64,000 bases of DNA, from contig JAWQEG010000166.1 in the NCBI GenBank assembly GCA_033782935.1, positions 2,756,001-2,820,000 on the forward strand. Reading direction: 5' to 3'. Numbering within the stretch: the first letter of the stretch is position 1; every line of letters begins with the position of its first letter. The notes under the pieces were generated by a model. The model was given only the letters and a program-made list of their open reading frames with translations, was not told the origin of the DNA and searched no databases. Both the position numbers and the translations under genes were made by a program. The DNA comes from Petrolisthes cinctipes (taxonomy: Eukaryota > Arthropoda > Malacostraca > Decapoda > Porcellanidae). Positions 10,857 through 24,942 of the stretch are shown in pieces.

Positions 10857-11357
10857 GCATGTTTTTAGCCTATATTTTGAAAATATTCTAGCACTGTGTA
10901 GGCATGTACAGATTGCTTCTGGGACCCCAAAATATTGAATTTTCGGGTGTTTTGAGCCTGAATTTGAGATATAAACGGGTACAGAAGATACATGCACATA
11001 TTGACTTTGGGCATCTAAAATATCGATTTTCAGCATGTTTTGGGCCTGTATTTTGAAAATACTCTAACACTGAGTAGGCATGTACAGATTGCTTCTGGGA
11101 CCCCAAAATATTGAATTTTCGGGTGTTTTGAGTCTGAATTTGAGATATAAACGGGTACTGAAGATGCATGCACATATCGACTTCTGTGCACCTAAAAGAT
11201 CGATTTTCAGTATGTTTTCAGCATGTATTTTGAAAATACTCTAACACGGAGTAGGCATGTACAGATCGCTTCTGGGACCCCTAAATATCGAATTTTCGGG
11301 TGTTTTGGGACTGAATTTGAGATATCGACTTTTTGGCACCTAAAAGATCGATTTTTA

Positions 11358-12034
11358 GCATGTTTTTAGCCTATATTTTGAAAATATTCTAGCACTGTGT
11401 AGGCATGTACAGATTGCTTCTGGGACCCCAAAATATTGAATTTTCGGGTGTTTTGAGCCTGAATTTGAGATATAAACGGGTACAGAAGATACATGCACAT
11501 ATTGACTTTGGGCATCTAAAATATCGATTTTCAGCATGTTTTGGGCCTGTATTTTGAAAATACTCTAACACAGAGTAGGCATGTACATATTGCTTCTGGG
11601 ACCCCAAAATATTGAATTTTCGGGTGTTTTGAGCCTGAATTTGAGATATAAACGGGTACAGAAGATACATGCACATATTGACTTTGGGCATCTAAAATAT
11701 CGATTTTCAGCATGTTTTGGGCCTGTATTTTGAAAATACTCTAACACTGAGTAGGCATGTACAGATTGCTTCTGGGACCCCAAAATATTGAATTTTCGGG
11801 TGTTTTGAGCCTGAATTTGAGATATAAACGGGTACTGAAGATGCATGCACATATCGACTTTTGTGCACCTAAAAGATCGATTTTCAGTATGTTTTGAGCA
11901 TGTATTTTGAAAATACTCTAACACGGAGTAGGCATGTACAGATCGCTTCTGGGACCCCTAAATATCGAATTTTCGGGAGTTTTGGGACTGAATTTGAGAT
12001 ATCGACTTTATGGCACCTAAAAGATCGATTTTTA
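11358..12034. repeat. 677-bp unit (A-A-B-C), second copy
   Basis: Matches the unit 2,004 bp upstream, sharing CACAGAG, TGTACATATTGC, GGGAGTTTTGGG and CTTTATGGCACC. The match runs on into the next A, where both have TTCGGTTGTTTTG, and ends about 12,181, where one copy continues ATATCGAC and the other ATATTGAC. The duplicated run is therefore about 9,345-10,177 and 11,349-12,181. Confidence 0.87.
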
Positions 12035-12715
12035 GCATGTTTTTAGCCTATATTTTGAAAATATTCTAGCACTGAGTAGGCATGTACAGATTGCTTCTGG
12101 GACCCCAAAATATTGAATTTTCGGTTGTTTTGAGCCTGAATTTGAGATATAAACGGGTACAGAAGATACATGCACATATTGACTTTGGGCACCAAAAATA
12201 TCGATTTTCAGCATGTTTTGGACCTGAATTTTGAAAATACTCTAACACGGAGAAGGCATGTACAGATCGCTTCAGGGACCCCAAAATATCGAATTTTCCG
12301 GTGTTTTGAGCCTGAATTTGAGATATAAACGGGTACTGAAGATGCATGCACATATCGACTTTTGTGCACCTAAAAGATCGATTTTCAGCATGTTTTGGGC
12401 CTGAATTTTGAAAATACTCTAGCACGGAGTGCCAGGCATGTACAGATCGCTTCTGGGACCCCAAAATATCGAATTTTCGGGTGTTTAGGGACAGAATTTG
12501 AGATATAAACGGGTACAGAAGATGCATGCATATATCGACTTTTGGGCACCTAAAAGATCGATTTTCAGTATGTTTTGAGCATGTATTTTGAAAATACTCT
12601 AACACGGAGTAGGCATGTACAGATCGCTTCTGGGACCCCTAAATATCGAATTTCCGGGTGTTTTGGGACTGAATTTGAGATATCGACTTTTTGGCACCTA
12701 AAAGATCGATTTTTA
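12035..12715. repeat. 681-bp tetramer with GCC insertion, copy 1
   Basis: A2-B-B-C unit of 501 + 177 + 3 bp. Marker variants are TTCGGTTGTTTTG in A, CGGAGAAGGCATG and CTTCAGGGACC in the first B, and CGGAGTGCCAGGCATG in the second B, where the usual reading is CGGAGTAGGCATG. The 3-bp insertion and the AAGGC change travel together and identify all members of this family. Confidence 0.87.
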
Positions 12716-13030
12716 GCATGTTTTTAGCCTATATTTTGAAAATATTCTTGCACTGTACAGATTGCTTCTGGGACCCCAAAATATTGAATTTTCGGGTGTT
12801 TTGAGTCTGAATTTGAGATATAAACGGGTACTGAAGATGCATGCACATATCGACTTTTGTGCACCTAAAAGATCGATTTTCAGTATGTTTTGAGCATGTA
12901 TTTTTAAAATACTCTAACACGGAGTAGGCATGTACAGATCGCTTCTGGGACCCCTAAATATCGAATTTTCGGGTGTTTTGGGACTGAATTTGAGATATCG
13001 ACTTTTTGGCACCTAAAAGATCGATTTTTA

Positions 13031-13707
13031 GCATGTTTTTAGCCTATATTTTGAAAATATTCTAGCACTGTGTAGGCATGTACAGATTGCTTCTGGGACC
13101 CCAAAATATTGAATTTTCGGGTGTTTTGAGCCTGAATTTGAGATATAAACGGGTACAGAAGATACATGCACATATTGACTTTGGGCATCTAAAATATCGA
13201 TTTTCAGCATGTTTTGGGCCTGTATTTTGAAAATACTCTAACACAGAGTAGGCATGTACAGATTGCTTCTGGGACCCCAAAATATTGAATTTTCGGGTGT
13301 TTTGAGACTGAATTTGAGATATAAACGGGTACAGAAGATACATGCACATATTGACTTTGGGCATCTAAAATATCGATTTTCAGCATGTTTTGGGCCTGTA
13401 TTTTGAAAATACTCTAACACTGAGTAGGCATGTACAGATTGCTTCTGGGACCCCAAAATATTGAATTTTCGGGTGTTTTGAGCCTGAATTTGAGATATAA
13501 ACGGGTACTGAAGATGCATGCACATATCGACTTTTGGGCACCTAAAAGATCGATTTTCAGTATGTTGTGAGCATGAATTTTGAAAATACTCTAACACGGA
13601 GTAGGCATGTACAGATCGCTTCTGGGACCCCTAAATATCGAATTTTCGGGAGTTTTGGGACTGAATTTGAGATATCGACTTTATGGCACCTAAAAGATCG
13701 ATTTTTA
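13031..13707. repeat. 677-bp unit (A-A-B-C), third copy
   Basis: Same four-monomer layout, sharing the CACAGAG variant in the second A and the C variants GGGAGTTTTGGG and CTTTATGGCACC. It lacks TGTACATATTGC, and its B has GTATGTTGTGAGCATGAA, which otherwise occurs near 7,715. It is therefore a recombinant of two unit types. Confidence 0.8.
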
Positions 13708-14388
13708 GCATGTTTTTAGCCTATATTTTGAAAATATTCTAGCACTGAGTAGGCATGTACAGATTGCTTCTGGGACCCCAAAATATTGAATTTTCGGTTT
13801 TTTTGAGCCTGAATTTGAGATATAAACGGGTACAGAAGATACATGCACATATTGACTTTGGGCACCAAAAATATCGATTTTCAGCATGTTTTGGACCTGA
13901 ATTTTGAAAATACTCTAACACGGAGAAGGCATGTACAGATCGCTTCAGGGACCCCAAAATATCGAATTTTCGGTTGTTTTGAGCCTGAATTTGAGATATA
14001 AACGGGTACTGAAGATGCATGCACATATCGACTTTTGTGCACCTAAAAGATCGATTTTCAGCATGTTTTGGGCCTGAATTTTGAAAATACTCTAGCACGG
14101 AGTGCCAGGCATGTACAGATCGCTTCTGGGACCCCAAAATATCGAATTTTCGGGTGTTTAGGGACAGAATTTGAGATATAAACGGGTACAGAAGATGCAT
14201 GCATATATCGACTTTTGGGCACCTAAAAGATCGATTTTCAGTATGTTTTGAGCATGTATTTTGAAAATACTCTAACACGGAGTAGGCATGTACAGATCGC
14301 TTCTGGGACCCCTAAATATCGAATTTCCGGGTGTTTTGGGACTGAATTTGAGATATCGACTTTTTGGCACCTAAAAGATCGATTTTTA
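13708..14388. repeat. 681-bp tetramer with GCC insertion, copy 2
   Basis: Repeats the copy at 12035 with an offset of 1,673 bp, including AGAAGGCATG, CTTCAGGGACC, TGCCAGGCATG and the rarer GCATGCATATATCGAC. A has TTCGGTTTTTTTGAG, a small change in the T-run. The two copies are separated by a 315-bp and a 677-bp unit. Confidence 0.87.
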
Positions 14389-15056
14389 GCATGTTTTTAG
14401 CCTATATTTTGAAAATATTCTTGCACTGTACAGATTGCTTCTGGGACCCCAAAATATTGAATTTTCGGGTGTTTTGAGCCTGAATTTGAGATATAAACGG
14501 GTACAGAAGATACATGCACATATTGACTTTGGGCACCAAAAATATCGATTTTCAGCATGTTTTGGGCCTGAATTTTGAAAATACTCTAACACGGAGTAGG
14601 CATGTACAGATCGCTTCTGGGACCCCAAAATATCGAATTTTCGGGTGTTTAGGGCCAGAATTTGAGATATAAACGGGTACAGAAGATGCATGCACATATC
14701 GACTTTTGGGCACCTAAAAGATCGATTTTCAATATGTTTTTGGCCTGTATTTTGAAAATACTCTAACACTGAGTAGGCATGTACAGATTGTTTCTGGGAC
14801 CCCAAAATACCGAATTTTCGGGTGTTTAAGGCCAGAATTTGAGATATAAACGGGTACTGAAGATGCATGCACATATCGACTTTTGGGCACCTAAAAGATC
14901 GATTTTCAGTATGTTTTTGGCCTGTATTTTGAAAATACTCTAACACGGAGTAGGCATGTACAGATACCTTCTGGGACCTCTAAATATCGAATTTTCGGGT
15001 GTTTTGGGACTGAATTTGAGATATCGATTTTTTGGCACCTAAAATGTCGATTTTTA

Positions 15057-15737
15057 GCATGTTTTTAGCCTATATTTTGAAAATATTCTAGCACTGTGTA
15101 GGCATGTACAGATTGCTTCTGGGACCCCAAAATATTGAATTTTCGGGTGTTTTGAGCCTGAATTTGAGATATAAACGGGTACAGAAGATACATGCACATA
15201 TTGACTTTGGGCATCTAAAATATCGATTTTCAGCATGTTTTGGGCCTGTATTTTGAAAATACTCTAACACGGAGAAGGCATGTACAGATCGCTTCAGGGA
15301 CCCCAAAATATCGAATTTTCCGGTGTTTTGAGCCTGAATTTGAGATATAAACGGGTACTGAAGATGCATGCACATATCGACTTTTGTGCACCTAAAAGAT
15401 CGATTTTCAGCATGTTTTGGGCCTGAATTTTGAAAATACTCTAGCACGGAGTGCCAGGCATGTACAGATCGCTTCTGGGACCCCAAAATATCGAATTTTC
15501 GGGTGTTTAGGGACAGAATTTGAGATATAAACGGGTACAGAAGATGCATGCACATATCGACTTTTGGGCACCTAAAAGATCGATTTTCAGTATGTTTTGA
15601 GCATGTATTTTGAAAATACTCTAACACGGAGTAAGCATGTACAGATCGCTTCTGGGACCCCTAAATATCGAATTTCCGGGTGTTTTGGGACTGAATTTGA
15701 GATATCGACTTTTTGGCACCTAAAAGATCGATTTTTA
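15057..15737. repeat. 681-bp tetramer with GCC insertion, copy 3 (A1 at front)
   Basis: Second and third monomers carry AGAAGGCATG, CTTCAGGGACC and TGCCAGGCATG as in the other copies. The first monomer is A1 type (CACTGTGTAGG, GGGCATCTAAAAT) instead of A2, so the exchange point lies near the end of the first monomer. The last B/C junction has the private change GAGTAAGCATG. Confidence 0.84.
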
Positions 15738-17398
15738 GCATGTTTTTAGCCTATATTTTGAAAATATTCTTGCACTGTACAGATTGCTTCAGGGACCCCA
15801 AAATATTGAATTTTCGGGTGTTTTGAGCCTGAATTTGAGATATAAACGGGTACAGAAGATACATGCACATATTGACTTTGGGCACCAAAAATATCGATTT
15901 TCAGCATGTTTTGGGCCTGAATTTTGAAAATACTCTAACACGGAGTTAGGCATGTACAGATCGCTTCTGGGACCCCAAAATATCGAATTTTCGGGTGTTT
16001 AGGGCCAGAATTTGAGATATAAACGGGTACAGAAGATGCATGCACATATCGACTTTTGGGCACCTAAAAGATCGATTTTCAATATGTTTTTGGCCTGTAT
16101 TTTGAAAATACTCTAACACTGAGTAGGCATGTACAGATTGTTTCTGGGACCCCAAAATATCGAATTTTCGGGTGTTTTGAGCCTGAATTTGAGATATAAA
16201 CGGGTACTGAAGATGCATGCACATATCGACTTTTGTGCACCTAAAAGATCGATTTTCAGTATGTTTTGAGCATGTATTTTGAAAATACTCTAACACGGAG
16301 TAGGCATGTACAGATCGCTTCTGGGATCCCTAAATATCGAATTTTCGGGTGTTTTGGGACTGAATTTGAGATATCGACTTTTTGGCACCTAAAAGATCGA
16401 TTTTTAGCATGTTTTTAGCCTATATTTTGAAAATATTCTAGCACTGTACAGATTGCTTCTGGGACCTCAAAATATTGAATTTTCGGGTGTTTTGAGCCTG
16501 AATTTGAGATATAAACGGGTACAGAAGATACATGCACATATTGACTTTGGGCACCAAAAATATCGATTTTCAGCATGTTTTGGGCCTGAATTTTGAAAAT
16601 ACTCTAATACAGAGTAGGCATGTACAGATTGCTTCTGGGACCCCAAAATACCGAATTTTCGGGTGTTTAAGGCCAGAATTTGAGATATAAACGGGTACTG
16701 AAGATGCATGCACATATCGACTTTTGGGCACCTAAAAGATCGATTTTCAGTATGTTTTTGGCCTGTATTTTGAAAATACTCTAACACGGAGTAGGCATGT
16801 ACAGATACCTTCTGGGACCTCTAAATATCGAATTTTCGGGTGTTTTGGGACTGAATTTGAGATATCGATTTTTTGGCACCTAAAATGTCGATTTTTAGCA
16901 TGTTTTTAGCCTATATTTTGAAAATATTCTAGCACTGTGTAGGCATGTACAGATTGCTTCTGGGACCCCAAAATATTGAATTTTCGGGTGTTTTGAGCCT
17001 GAATTTGAGATATAAACGGGTACAGAAGATACATGCACATATTGACTTTGGGCATCTAAAATATCGATTTTCAGCATGTTTTGGGCCTGTATTTTGAAAA
17101 TACTCTAACACTGAGTAGGCATGTACAGATTGCTTCTGGGACCCCAAAATATTGAATTTTCGGGTGTTTTGAGTCTGAATTTGAGATATAAACGGGTACT
17201 GAAGATGCATGCACATATCGACTTTTGTGCACCTAAAAGATCGATTTTCAGTATGTTTTGAGCATGTATTTTGAAAATACTCTAACACGGAGTAGGCATG
17301 TACAGATCGCTTCTGGGACCCCCAAATATCGAATTTTCGGGAGTTTTGGGACTGAATTTGAGATATCGACTTTATGGCACCTAAAAGATCGATTTTTA

Positions 17399-18079
17399 GC
17401 ATGTTTTTAGCCTATATTTTGAAAATATTCTAGCACTGAGTAGGCATGTACAGATTGCTTCTGGGACCCCAAAATATTGAATTTTCGGTTGTTTTGAGCC
17501 TGAATTTGAGATATAAACGGGTACAGAAGATACATGCACATATTGACTTTGGGCACCAAAAATATCGATTTTCAGCATGTTTTGGACCTGAATTTTGAAA
17601 ATACTCTAACACGGAGAAGGCATGTACAGATCGCTTCAGGGACCCCAAAATATCGAATTTTCCGGTGTTTTGAGCCTGAATTTGAGATATAAATGGGTAC
17701 TGAAGATGCATGCACATATCGACTTTTGTGCACCTAAAAGACCGATTTTCAGCATGTTTTGGGCCTGAATTTTGAAAATACTCTAACACGGAGTGCCAGG
17801 CATGTACAGATCGCTTATGGGACCCCAAAATATCGAATTTTCGGGTGTTTAGGGACAGAATTTGAGATATAAACGGGTACAGAAGATGCATGCACATATC
17901 GACTTTTGGGCACCTAAAAGATCGATTTTCAGTATGTTTTTGGCATGTATTTGGAAAATACTCTAACACGGAGTAGGCATGTACAGATACCTTCTGGGAC
18001 CTCTAAATATCGAATTTTCGGGTGTTTTGGGACTGAATTTGAGATATCGATTTTTTGGCACCTAAAATATCGATTTTCA
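17399..18079. repeat. 681-bp tetramer with GCC insertion, copy 4
   Basis: A2-B-B-C with TTCGGTTGTTTTG, AGAAGGCATG, CTTCAGGGACC and TGCCAGGCATG. Private markers shared with the copy at 21262 are AAAGACCGATTTTC, CGCTTATG and GGCATGTATTTGG. Its C is C2 type (AGATACCTTC), unlike the copies near 12-15 kb. Confidence 0.87.
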
Positions 18080-20584
18080 GCATGTTTTTAGCCTATATTT
18101 TGAAAATATTCTAGCACTGTGTAGGCATGTACAGATTGCTTCTGGGACCCCAAAATATTGAATTTTCGGGTGTTTTGAGCCTGAATTTGAGATATAAACG
18201 GGTACAGATGATACATGCACATATTGACTTTGGGCATCTAAAATATCGATTTTCAGCATGTTTTGGGCCATTATTTTGTAAATACTCTAACACTGAGTAG
18301 GCATGTACAGATTGCTTCTGGGACCCCAAAATATTGAATTTTCGGGGGTTTTGAGCCTGAATTTGAGATATAAACGGGTACTGAAGATGCATGCACATAT
18401 CGACTTTTGTGCACCTAAAAGATCGATTTTCAGTATGTTTTGAGCATGTATTTTGAAAATACTCTAACACGGAGTAGGCATGTACAGATCGCTTCTGGGA
18501 CCCCTAAATATCGAATTTTCGTGTGTTTTCGGACTGAATTTGAGATATCGACTTTTTGGCACCAAAAAGATCGATTTTTAGCATGTTTTTAGCCTATATT
18601 TTGAAAATATTCTAGAACTGAGTAGGCATGTACAGATTGCTTCTTGGACCCCAAAATATTGAATTTTCGGGTGTTTTGAGCCTGAATTTGAGATATAAAC
18701 GGGTACAGAAGATACATGCACATATTGACTTTGGGTACCAAAAATATCGATTTTCAGCATGTTTTGGGCCTGAATTTTGAAAATACTCTAACACGGAGTA
18801 GGCATGTACAGATCGCTTCTGGGACCCCAAAATATCGAATTTTCGGGTGTTTAGGGCCAGAATTTGAGATATAAACGGGTACAGAAGATGCATGCACATA
18901 TTGACTTTGGGCATCTAAAATATCGATTTTCAGCATGTTTTGGGCCTGTATTTTGAAAATACTCTAACACTGAGTAGGCATGTACAGATTGCTTCTGGGA
19001 CCCCAAAATATTGAATTTTCGGGTGTTTTGAGCCTGAATTTGAGATATAAACGGGTACTGAAGATGCATGCACATATCGACTTTTGTGCACCTAAAAGAT
19101 CGATTTTCACTATGTTTTGAGCATGTATTTTGAAAATACTCTAACACGGAGTAGGCATGTACAGATCGCTTCTGGGACCCCTAAATATCGAATTTTCGGG
19201 TGTTTTGGGACTGAATTTGAGATATCGACTTTTTGGCACCTAAAAGATCGATTTTTAGCATGTTTTTAGCCTATATTTTGAAAATATTCTAGCACTGAGT
19301 AGGCATGTACAGATCGCTTCTGGGACCCCAAAATATCGAATTTTCGGGTGTTTAGGGCCAGAATTTGAGATATAAACGGGTACAGAAGATGCATGCACAT
19401 ATCGACTTTTGGGCACCTAAAAGATCGATTTTCAGTATGTTTTTGGCCTGTATTTTGAAAATACTCTAACACGGAGTAGGCATGTACAGATACCTTCTTG
19501 GACCTCTAAATATCGAATTTTCGGGTGTTTTGGGACTGAATTTGAGATATCGACTTTTTGGCACCTAAAATGTCGATTTTTAGCATGTTTTTAGCCTATA
19601 TTTTGAAAATATTCTAGCACTGTGTAGGCATGTACAGATTGCTTCTGGGACCCCAAAATATTGAATTTTCGGGTGTTTTGAGCCTGAATTTGAGATATAA
19701 ACGGGTACAGAAGATACATGCACATATTGACTTTGAGAATCTAAAATATCGATTTTCAGCATGTTTTTGGCCTGTATTTTGAAAATACTCTAACACTGAG
19801 TAGGCATGTACAGATTGCTTCTGGGACCCCAAAATATTGAATTTTCGGGTGTTTTGAGCCTGAATTTGAGATATAAACGGGTACTGAAGATGAATGCACA
19901 TATCGACTTTTGGGCATCTAAAAGATCGATTTTCAGTATGTTTTGAGCATGAATTTTGAAAATACTCTAACACGGAGTAGGCATGTACAGATCGCTTCTG
20001 GGACCCCTAAATATCGAATTTCCGGGTGTTTTGGGACTGAATTTGAGATATCGACTTTTTGGCACCTAAAAGATCGATTTTTAGCATGTTTTTAGCCTAT
20101 ATTTTGAAAATATTCTAGCACTGTGTAGGCATGTACAGATTGCTTCTGGGACCCCAAAATATTGAATTTTCGGGTGTTTTGAGCCTGAATTTGAGATATA
20201 AACGGGTACAGAAGATACATGCACATATTGACTTTGGGCATCTAAAATATCGATTTTCAGCATGTTTTGGGCCTGTATTTTGAAAATACTCTAACACTGA
20301 GTAGGCATGTACAGATTGCTTCTGGGACCCCAAAATATTGAATTTTCGGGTGTTTTGAGTCTGAATTTGAGATATAAACGGGTACTGAAGATGCATGCAC
20401 ATATCGACTTTTGTGCACCTAAAAGATCGATTTTCAGTATGTTTTGAGCATGTATTTTGAAAATACTCTAACACGGAGTAGGCATGTACAGATCGCTTCT
20501 GGGACCCCTAAATATCGAATTTTCGGGTGTTTTGGGACTGAATTTGAGATATCGACTTTTTGGCACCTAAAAGATCGATTTTTA

Positions 20585-21261
20585 GCATGTTTTTAGCCTA
20601 TATTTTGAAAATATTCTAGCACTGTGTAGGCATGTACAGATTGCTTCTGGGACCCCAAAATATTGAATTTTCGGGTGTTTTGAGCCTGAATTTGAGATAT
20701 AAACGGGTACAGAAGATACATGCACATATTGACTTTGGGCATCTAAAATATCGATTTTCAGCATGTTTTGGGCCTGTATTTTGAAAATACTCTAACACAG
20801 AGTAGGCATGTAGAGATTGCTTCTGGGACCCCAAAATATTGAATTTTCGGGTGTTTTGAGCCTGAATTTGAGATATAAACGGGTACAGAAGATACATGCA
20901 CATATTGACTTTGGGCATCTAAAATATCGATTTTCAGCATGTTTTGGGCCTGTATTTTGAAAATACTCTAACACTGAGTAGGCATGTACAGATTGCTTCT
21001 GGGACCCCAAAATATTGAATTTTCGGGTGTTTTGAGCCTGAATTTGAGATATAAACGGGTACTGAAGATGCATGCACATATCGACTTTTGTGCACCTAAA
21101 AGATCGATTTTCAGTATGTTTTGAGCATGTATTTTGAAAATACTCTAACACGGAGTAGGCATGTACAGATCGCTTCTGGGACCCCCAAATATCGAATTTT
21201 CGGGAGTTTTGGGACTGAATTTGAGATATCGACTTTATGGCACCTAAAAGATCGATTTTTA
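20585..21261. repeat. 677-bp unit (A-A-B-C), fourth copy
   Basis: A-A-B-C unit whose second A has CACAGAG and TGTAGAGATTGC and whose C has GGGACCCCCAAAT and GGGAGTTTTGGG. It is followed directly by a 681-bp unit at 21262, the same order as at 11358/12035 and 13031/13708. The 677-plus-681 pair has thus been copied as a block of 1,358 bp. Confidence 0.83.
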
Positions 21262-21942
21262 GCATGTTTTTAGCCTATATTTTGAAAATATTCTAGCACT
21301 GAGTAGGCATGTACAGATTGCTTCTGGGACCCCAAAATATTGAATTTTCGGTTGTTTTGAGCCTGAATTTGAGATATAAACGGGTACAGAAGATACATGC
21401 ACATATTGACTTTGGGCACCAAAAATATCGATTTTCAGCATGTTTTGGACCTGAATTTTGAAAATACTCTAACACGGAGAAGGCATGTACAGATCGCTTC
21501 AGGGACCCCAAAATATCGAATTTTCCGGTGTTTTGAGCCTGAATTTGAGATATAAACGGGTACTGAAGATGCATGCACATATCGACTTTTGTGCACCTAA
21601 AAGACCGATTTTCAGCATGTTTTGGGCCTGAATTTTGAAAATACTCTAACACGGAGTGCCAGGCATGTACAGATCGCTTATGTGACCCCAAAATATCGAA
21701 TTTTCGGGTGTTTAGGGACAGAATTTGAGATATAAACGGGTATAGAAGATGCATGCACATATCGACTTTTGGGCACCTAAAAGATCGATTTTCAGTATGT
21801 TTTTGGCATGTATTTGGAAAATACTCTAACACGAAGTAGGCATGTACAGATACCTTCTGGGACCTCTAAATATCGAATTTTCGGGTGTTTTGGGACTGAA
21901 TTTGAGATATCGATTTTTTTGCACCTAAAATATCGATTTTCA
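21262..21942. repeat. 681-bp tetramer with GCC insertion, copy 5
   Basis: Offset 3,863 bp from the copy at 17399 and sharing AAAGACCGATTTTC, CGCTTATG and GGCATGTATTTGG. It has a few private changes (CTTATGTGACC, GGGTATAGAAG, CACGAAGTAGG, TTTTTTTGCACC), so the two are close but not identical. Confidence 0.87.
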
Positions 21943-24261
21943 GCATGTTTTTAGCCTATATTTTGAAAATATTCTAGCACTGTGTAGGCATGTACAGATT
22001 GCTTCTGGGACCCCAAAATATTGAATTTTCGGGTGTTTTGAGCCTGAATTTGAGATATAAACGGGTACAGATGATACATGCACATATTGACTTTGGGCAT
22101 CTAAAATATCGATTTTCAGCATGTTTTGGGCCATTATTTTGTAAATACTCTAACACTGAGTAGGCATGTACAGATTGCTTCTGGGACCCCAAAATATTGA
22201 ATTTTCGGGGGTTTTGAGCCTGAATTTGAGATATAAACGGGTACTGAAGATGCATGCACATATCGACTTTTGTGCACCTAAAAGATCGATTTTCAGTATG
22301 TTTTGAGCATGTATTTTGAAAATACTCTAACACGGAGTAGGCATGTACAGATCGCTTCTGGGACCCCTAAATATCGAATTTTCGTGTGTTTTCGGACTGA
22401 ATTTGAGATATCGACTTTTTGGCACCAAAAAGATCGATTTTTAGCATGTTTTTAGCCTATATTTTGAAAATATTCTAGCACTGAGTAGGCATGTACAGAT
22501 TGCTTCTTGGACCCCAAAATATTGAATTTTCGGGTGTTTTGAGCCTGAATTTGAGATATAAACGGGTACAGAAGATACATGCACATATTGACTTTGGGCA
22601 CCAAAAATATCGATTTTCAGCATGTTTTGGGCCTGAATTTTGAAAATACTCTAACACGGAGTAGGCATGTACAGATCGCTTCTGGGACCCCAAAATATCG
22701 AATTTTCGGGTGTTTAGGGCCAGAATTTGAGATATAAACGGGTACAGAAGATGCATGCACATATTGACTTTGGGCATCTAAAATATCGATTTTCAGCATG
22801 TTTTGGGCCTGTATTTTGAAAATACTCTAACACTGAGTAGGCATGTACAGATTGCTTCTGGGACCCCAAAATATTGAATTTTCGGGTGTTTTGAGCCTGA
22901 ATTTGAGATATAAACGGGTACTGAAGATGCATGCACATATCGACTTTTGTGCACCTATAAGATCGATTTTCACTATGTTTTGAGCATGTATTTTGAAAAT
23001 ACTCTAACACGGAGTAGGCATGTAGAGATCGCTTCTGGGACCCCTAAATATCGAATTTTCGGGTATTTTGGGACTGAATTTGAGATATCGACTTTTTGGC
23101 ACCTAAAAGATCGATTTTTATCATGTTTTTAGCCTATATTTTGAAAATATTCTAGCACTGAGTAGGCATGTACAGATCGCTTCTGGGACCCCAAAATATC
23201 GAATTTTCGGGTGTTTAGGGCCAGAATTTGAGATATAAACGGGTACAGAAGATGCATGCACATATCGACTTTTGGGCACCTAAAAGATCGATTTTCAGTA
23301 TGTTTTTGGCCTGTAATTTGAAAATACTCTAACACGGAGTAGGCATGTACAGATACCTTCTTGGACCTCTAAATATCGAATTTTCGGGTGTTTTGGGACT
23401 GAATTTGAAATATCGACTTTTTGGCACCTAAAAGATCGATTTTTAGCATGTTTTTAGCCTATATTTTGAAAATATTCTATCACTGTACAGATTGCTTCAG
23501 GGACCCCAAAATATTGAATTTTCGGGTGTTTTGAGCCTGAATTTGAGATATAAACGGGTACAGAAGATGCATGCACATATCGACTTTTGGGCACCTAAAA
23601 GATCGATTTTCAGTATGTTTTTGGCCTGTATTTTGAAAATACTCTAACACGGAGTAGGCATGTACATATACCTTCTGGGACCTCTAAATATCGAATTTTC
23701 GGGTGTTTTGGGACTGAATTTGAGATATCGATTTTTTGGCACCTAAAATGTCGATTTTTAGCATGTTTTTAGCCTATATATTGAAAATATTCTAGCACTG
23801 TGTATGCATGTACAGATTGCTTCTGGGACCCCAAAATATTGAATTTTCGGGTGTTTTGAGCCTGAATTTGAGATATAAACGGGTACAGAAGATACATGCA
23901 CATATTGACTTTGGGCATCTAAAATATCGATTTTCAGCATGTTTTGGGCCTGTATTTTGAAAATACTCTAACACGGAGTAGGCATGTACAGATCGCTTCT
24001 GGGACCCCTAAATATTGAATTTTCGGGTGTTTTGAGCCTGAATTTGAGATATAAACGGGTACTGAAGATGCATGCACATATCGACTTTTGTGCACCTAAA
24101 AGATCGATTTTCAGTATGTTTTGAGCATGTATTTTGAAAATACTCTAACACGGAGTAGGCATGTACAGATCGCTTCTGGGACCCCTAAATATCGAATTTT
24201 CGGGTGTTTTGGGACTGAATTTGAGATATCGACTTTATGGCACCTAAAAGATCGATTTTTA

Positions 24262-24942
24262 GCATGTTTTTAGCCTATATTTTGAAAATATTCTAGCACT
24301 GAGTAGGCATGTACAGATTGCTTCTGGGACCCCAAAATATTGAATTTTCGGTTGTTTTGAGCCTGAATTTGAGATATAAACGGGTACAGAAGATACATGC
24401 ACATATTGACTTTGGGCACCAAAAATATCGATTTTCAGCATATTTTGGACCTGAATTTTGAAAATACTGTAACACGGAGAAGGCATGTACAGATCGCTTC
24501 AGGGACCCCAAAATATCGAATTTTCCGGTGTTTTGAGCCTGAATTTGAGATATAAACGGGTACTGAAGATGCATGCACATATCGACTTTTGTGCACCTAA
24601 AAGATCGATTTTCAGCATGTTTTGGGCCTGAATTTTGAAAATACTCTAACACGGAGTGCCAGGCATGTACAGATCGCTTCTGGGACCCCAAAATATCGAA
24701 TTTTCGGGTGTTTAGGGACAGAATTTGAGATATAAACGGGTACAGAAGATGCATGCACATATCGACTTTTGGGCACCTAAAAGATCGATTTTCAGTATGT
24801 TTTTGGCATGTATTTGGAAAATACTCTAACACGGAGTAGGCATGTACAGATACCTTCTGGGACCTCTAAATATCGAATTTTCGGGTGTTTTGGGACTGAA
24901 TTTGAGATATCGATTTTTTGGCACCTAAAATATCGATTTTCA
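24262..24942. repeat. 681-bp tetramer with GCC insertion, copy 6
   Basis: Offset 3,000 bp from the copy at 21262. It shares GGCATGTATTTGG and all family markers but has the normal AAAGATCGATTTTC and CTTCTGGGACC. It probably keeps the state that preceded the changes seen at 17.4 and 21.3 kb. Private changes are AGCATATTTTGG and AATACTGTAAC. Confidence 0.86.
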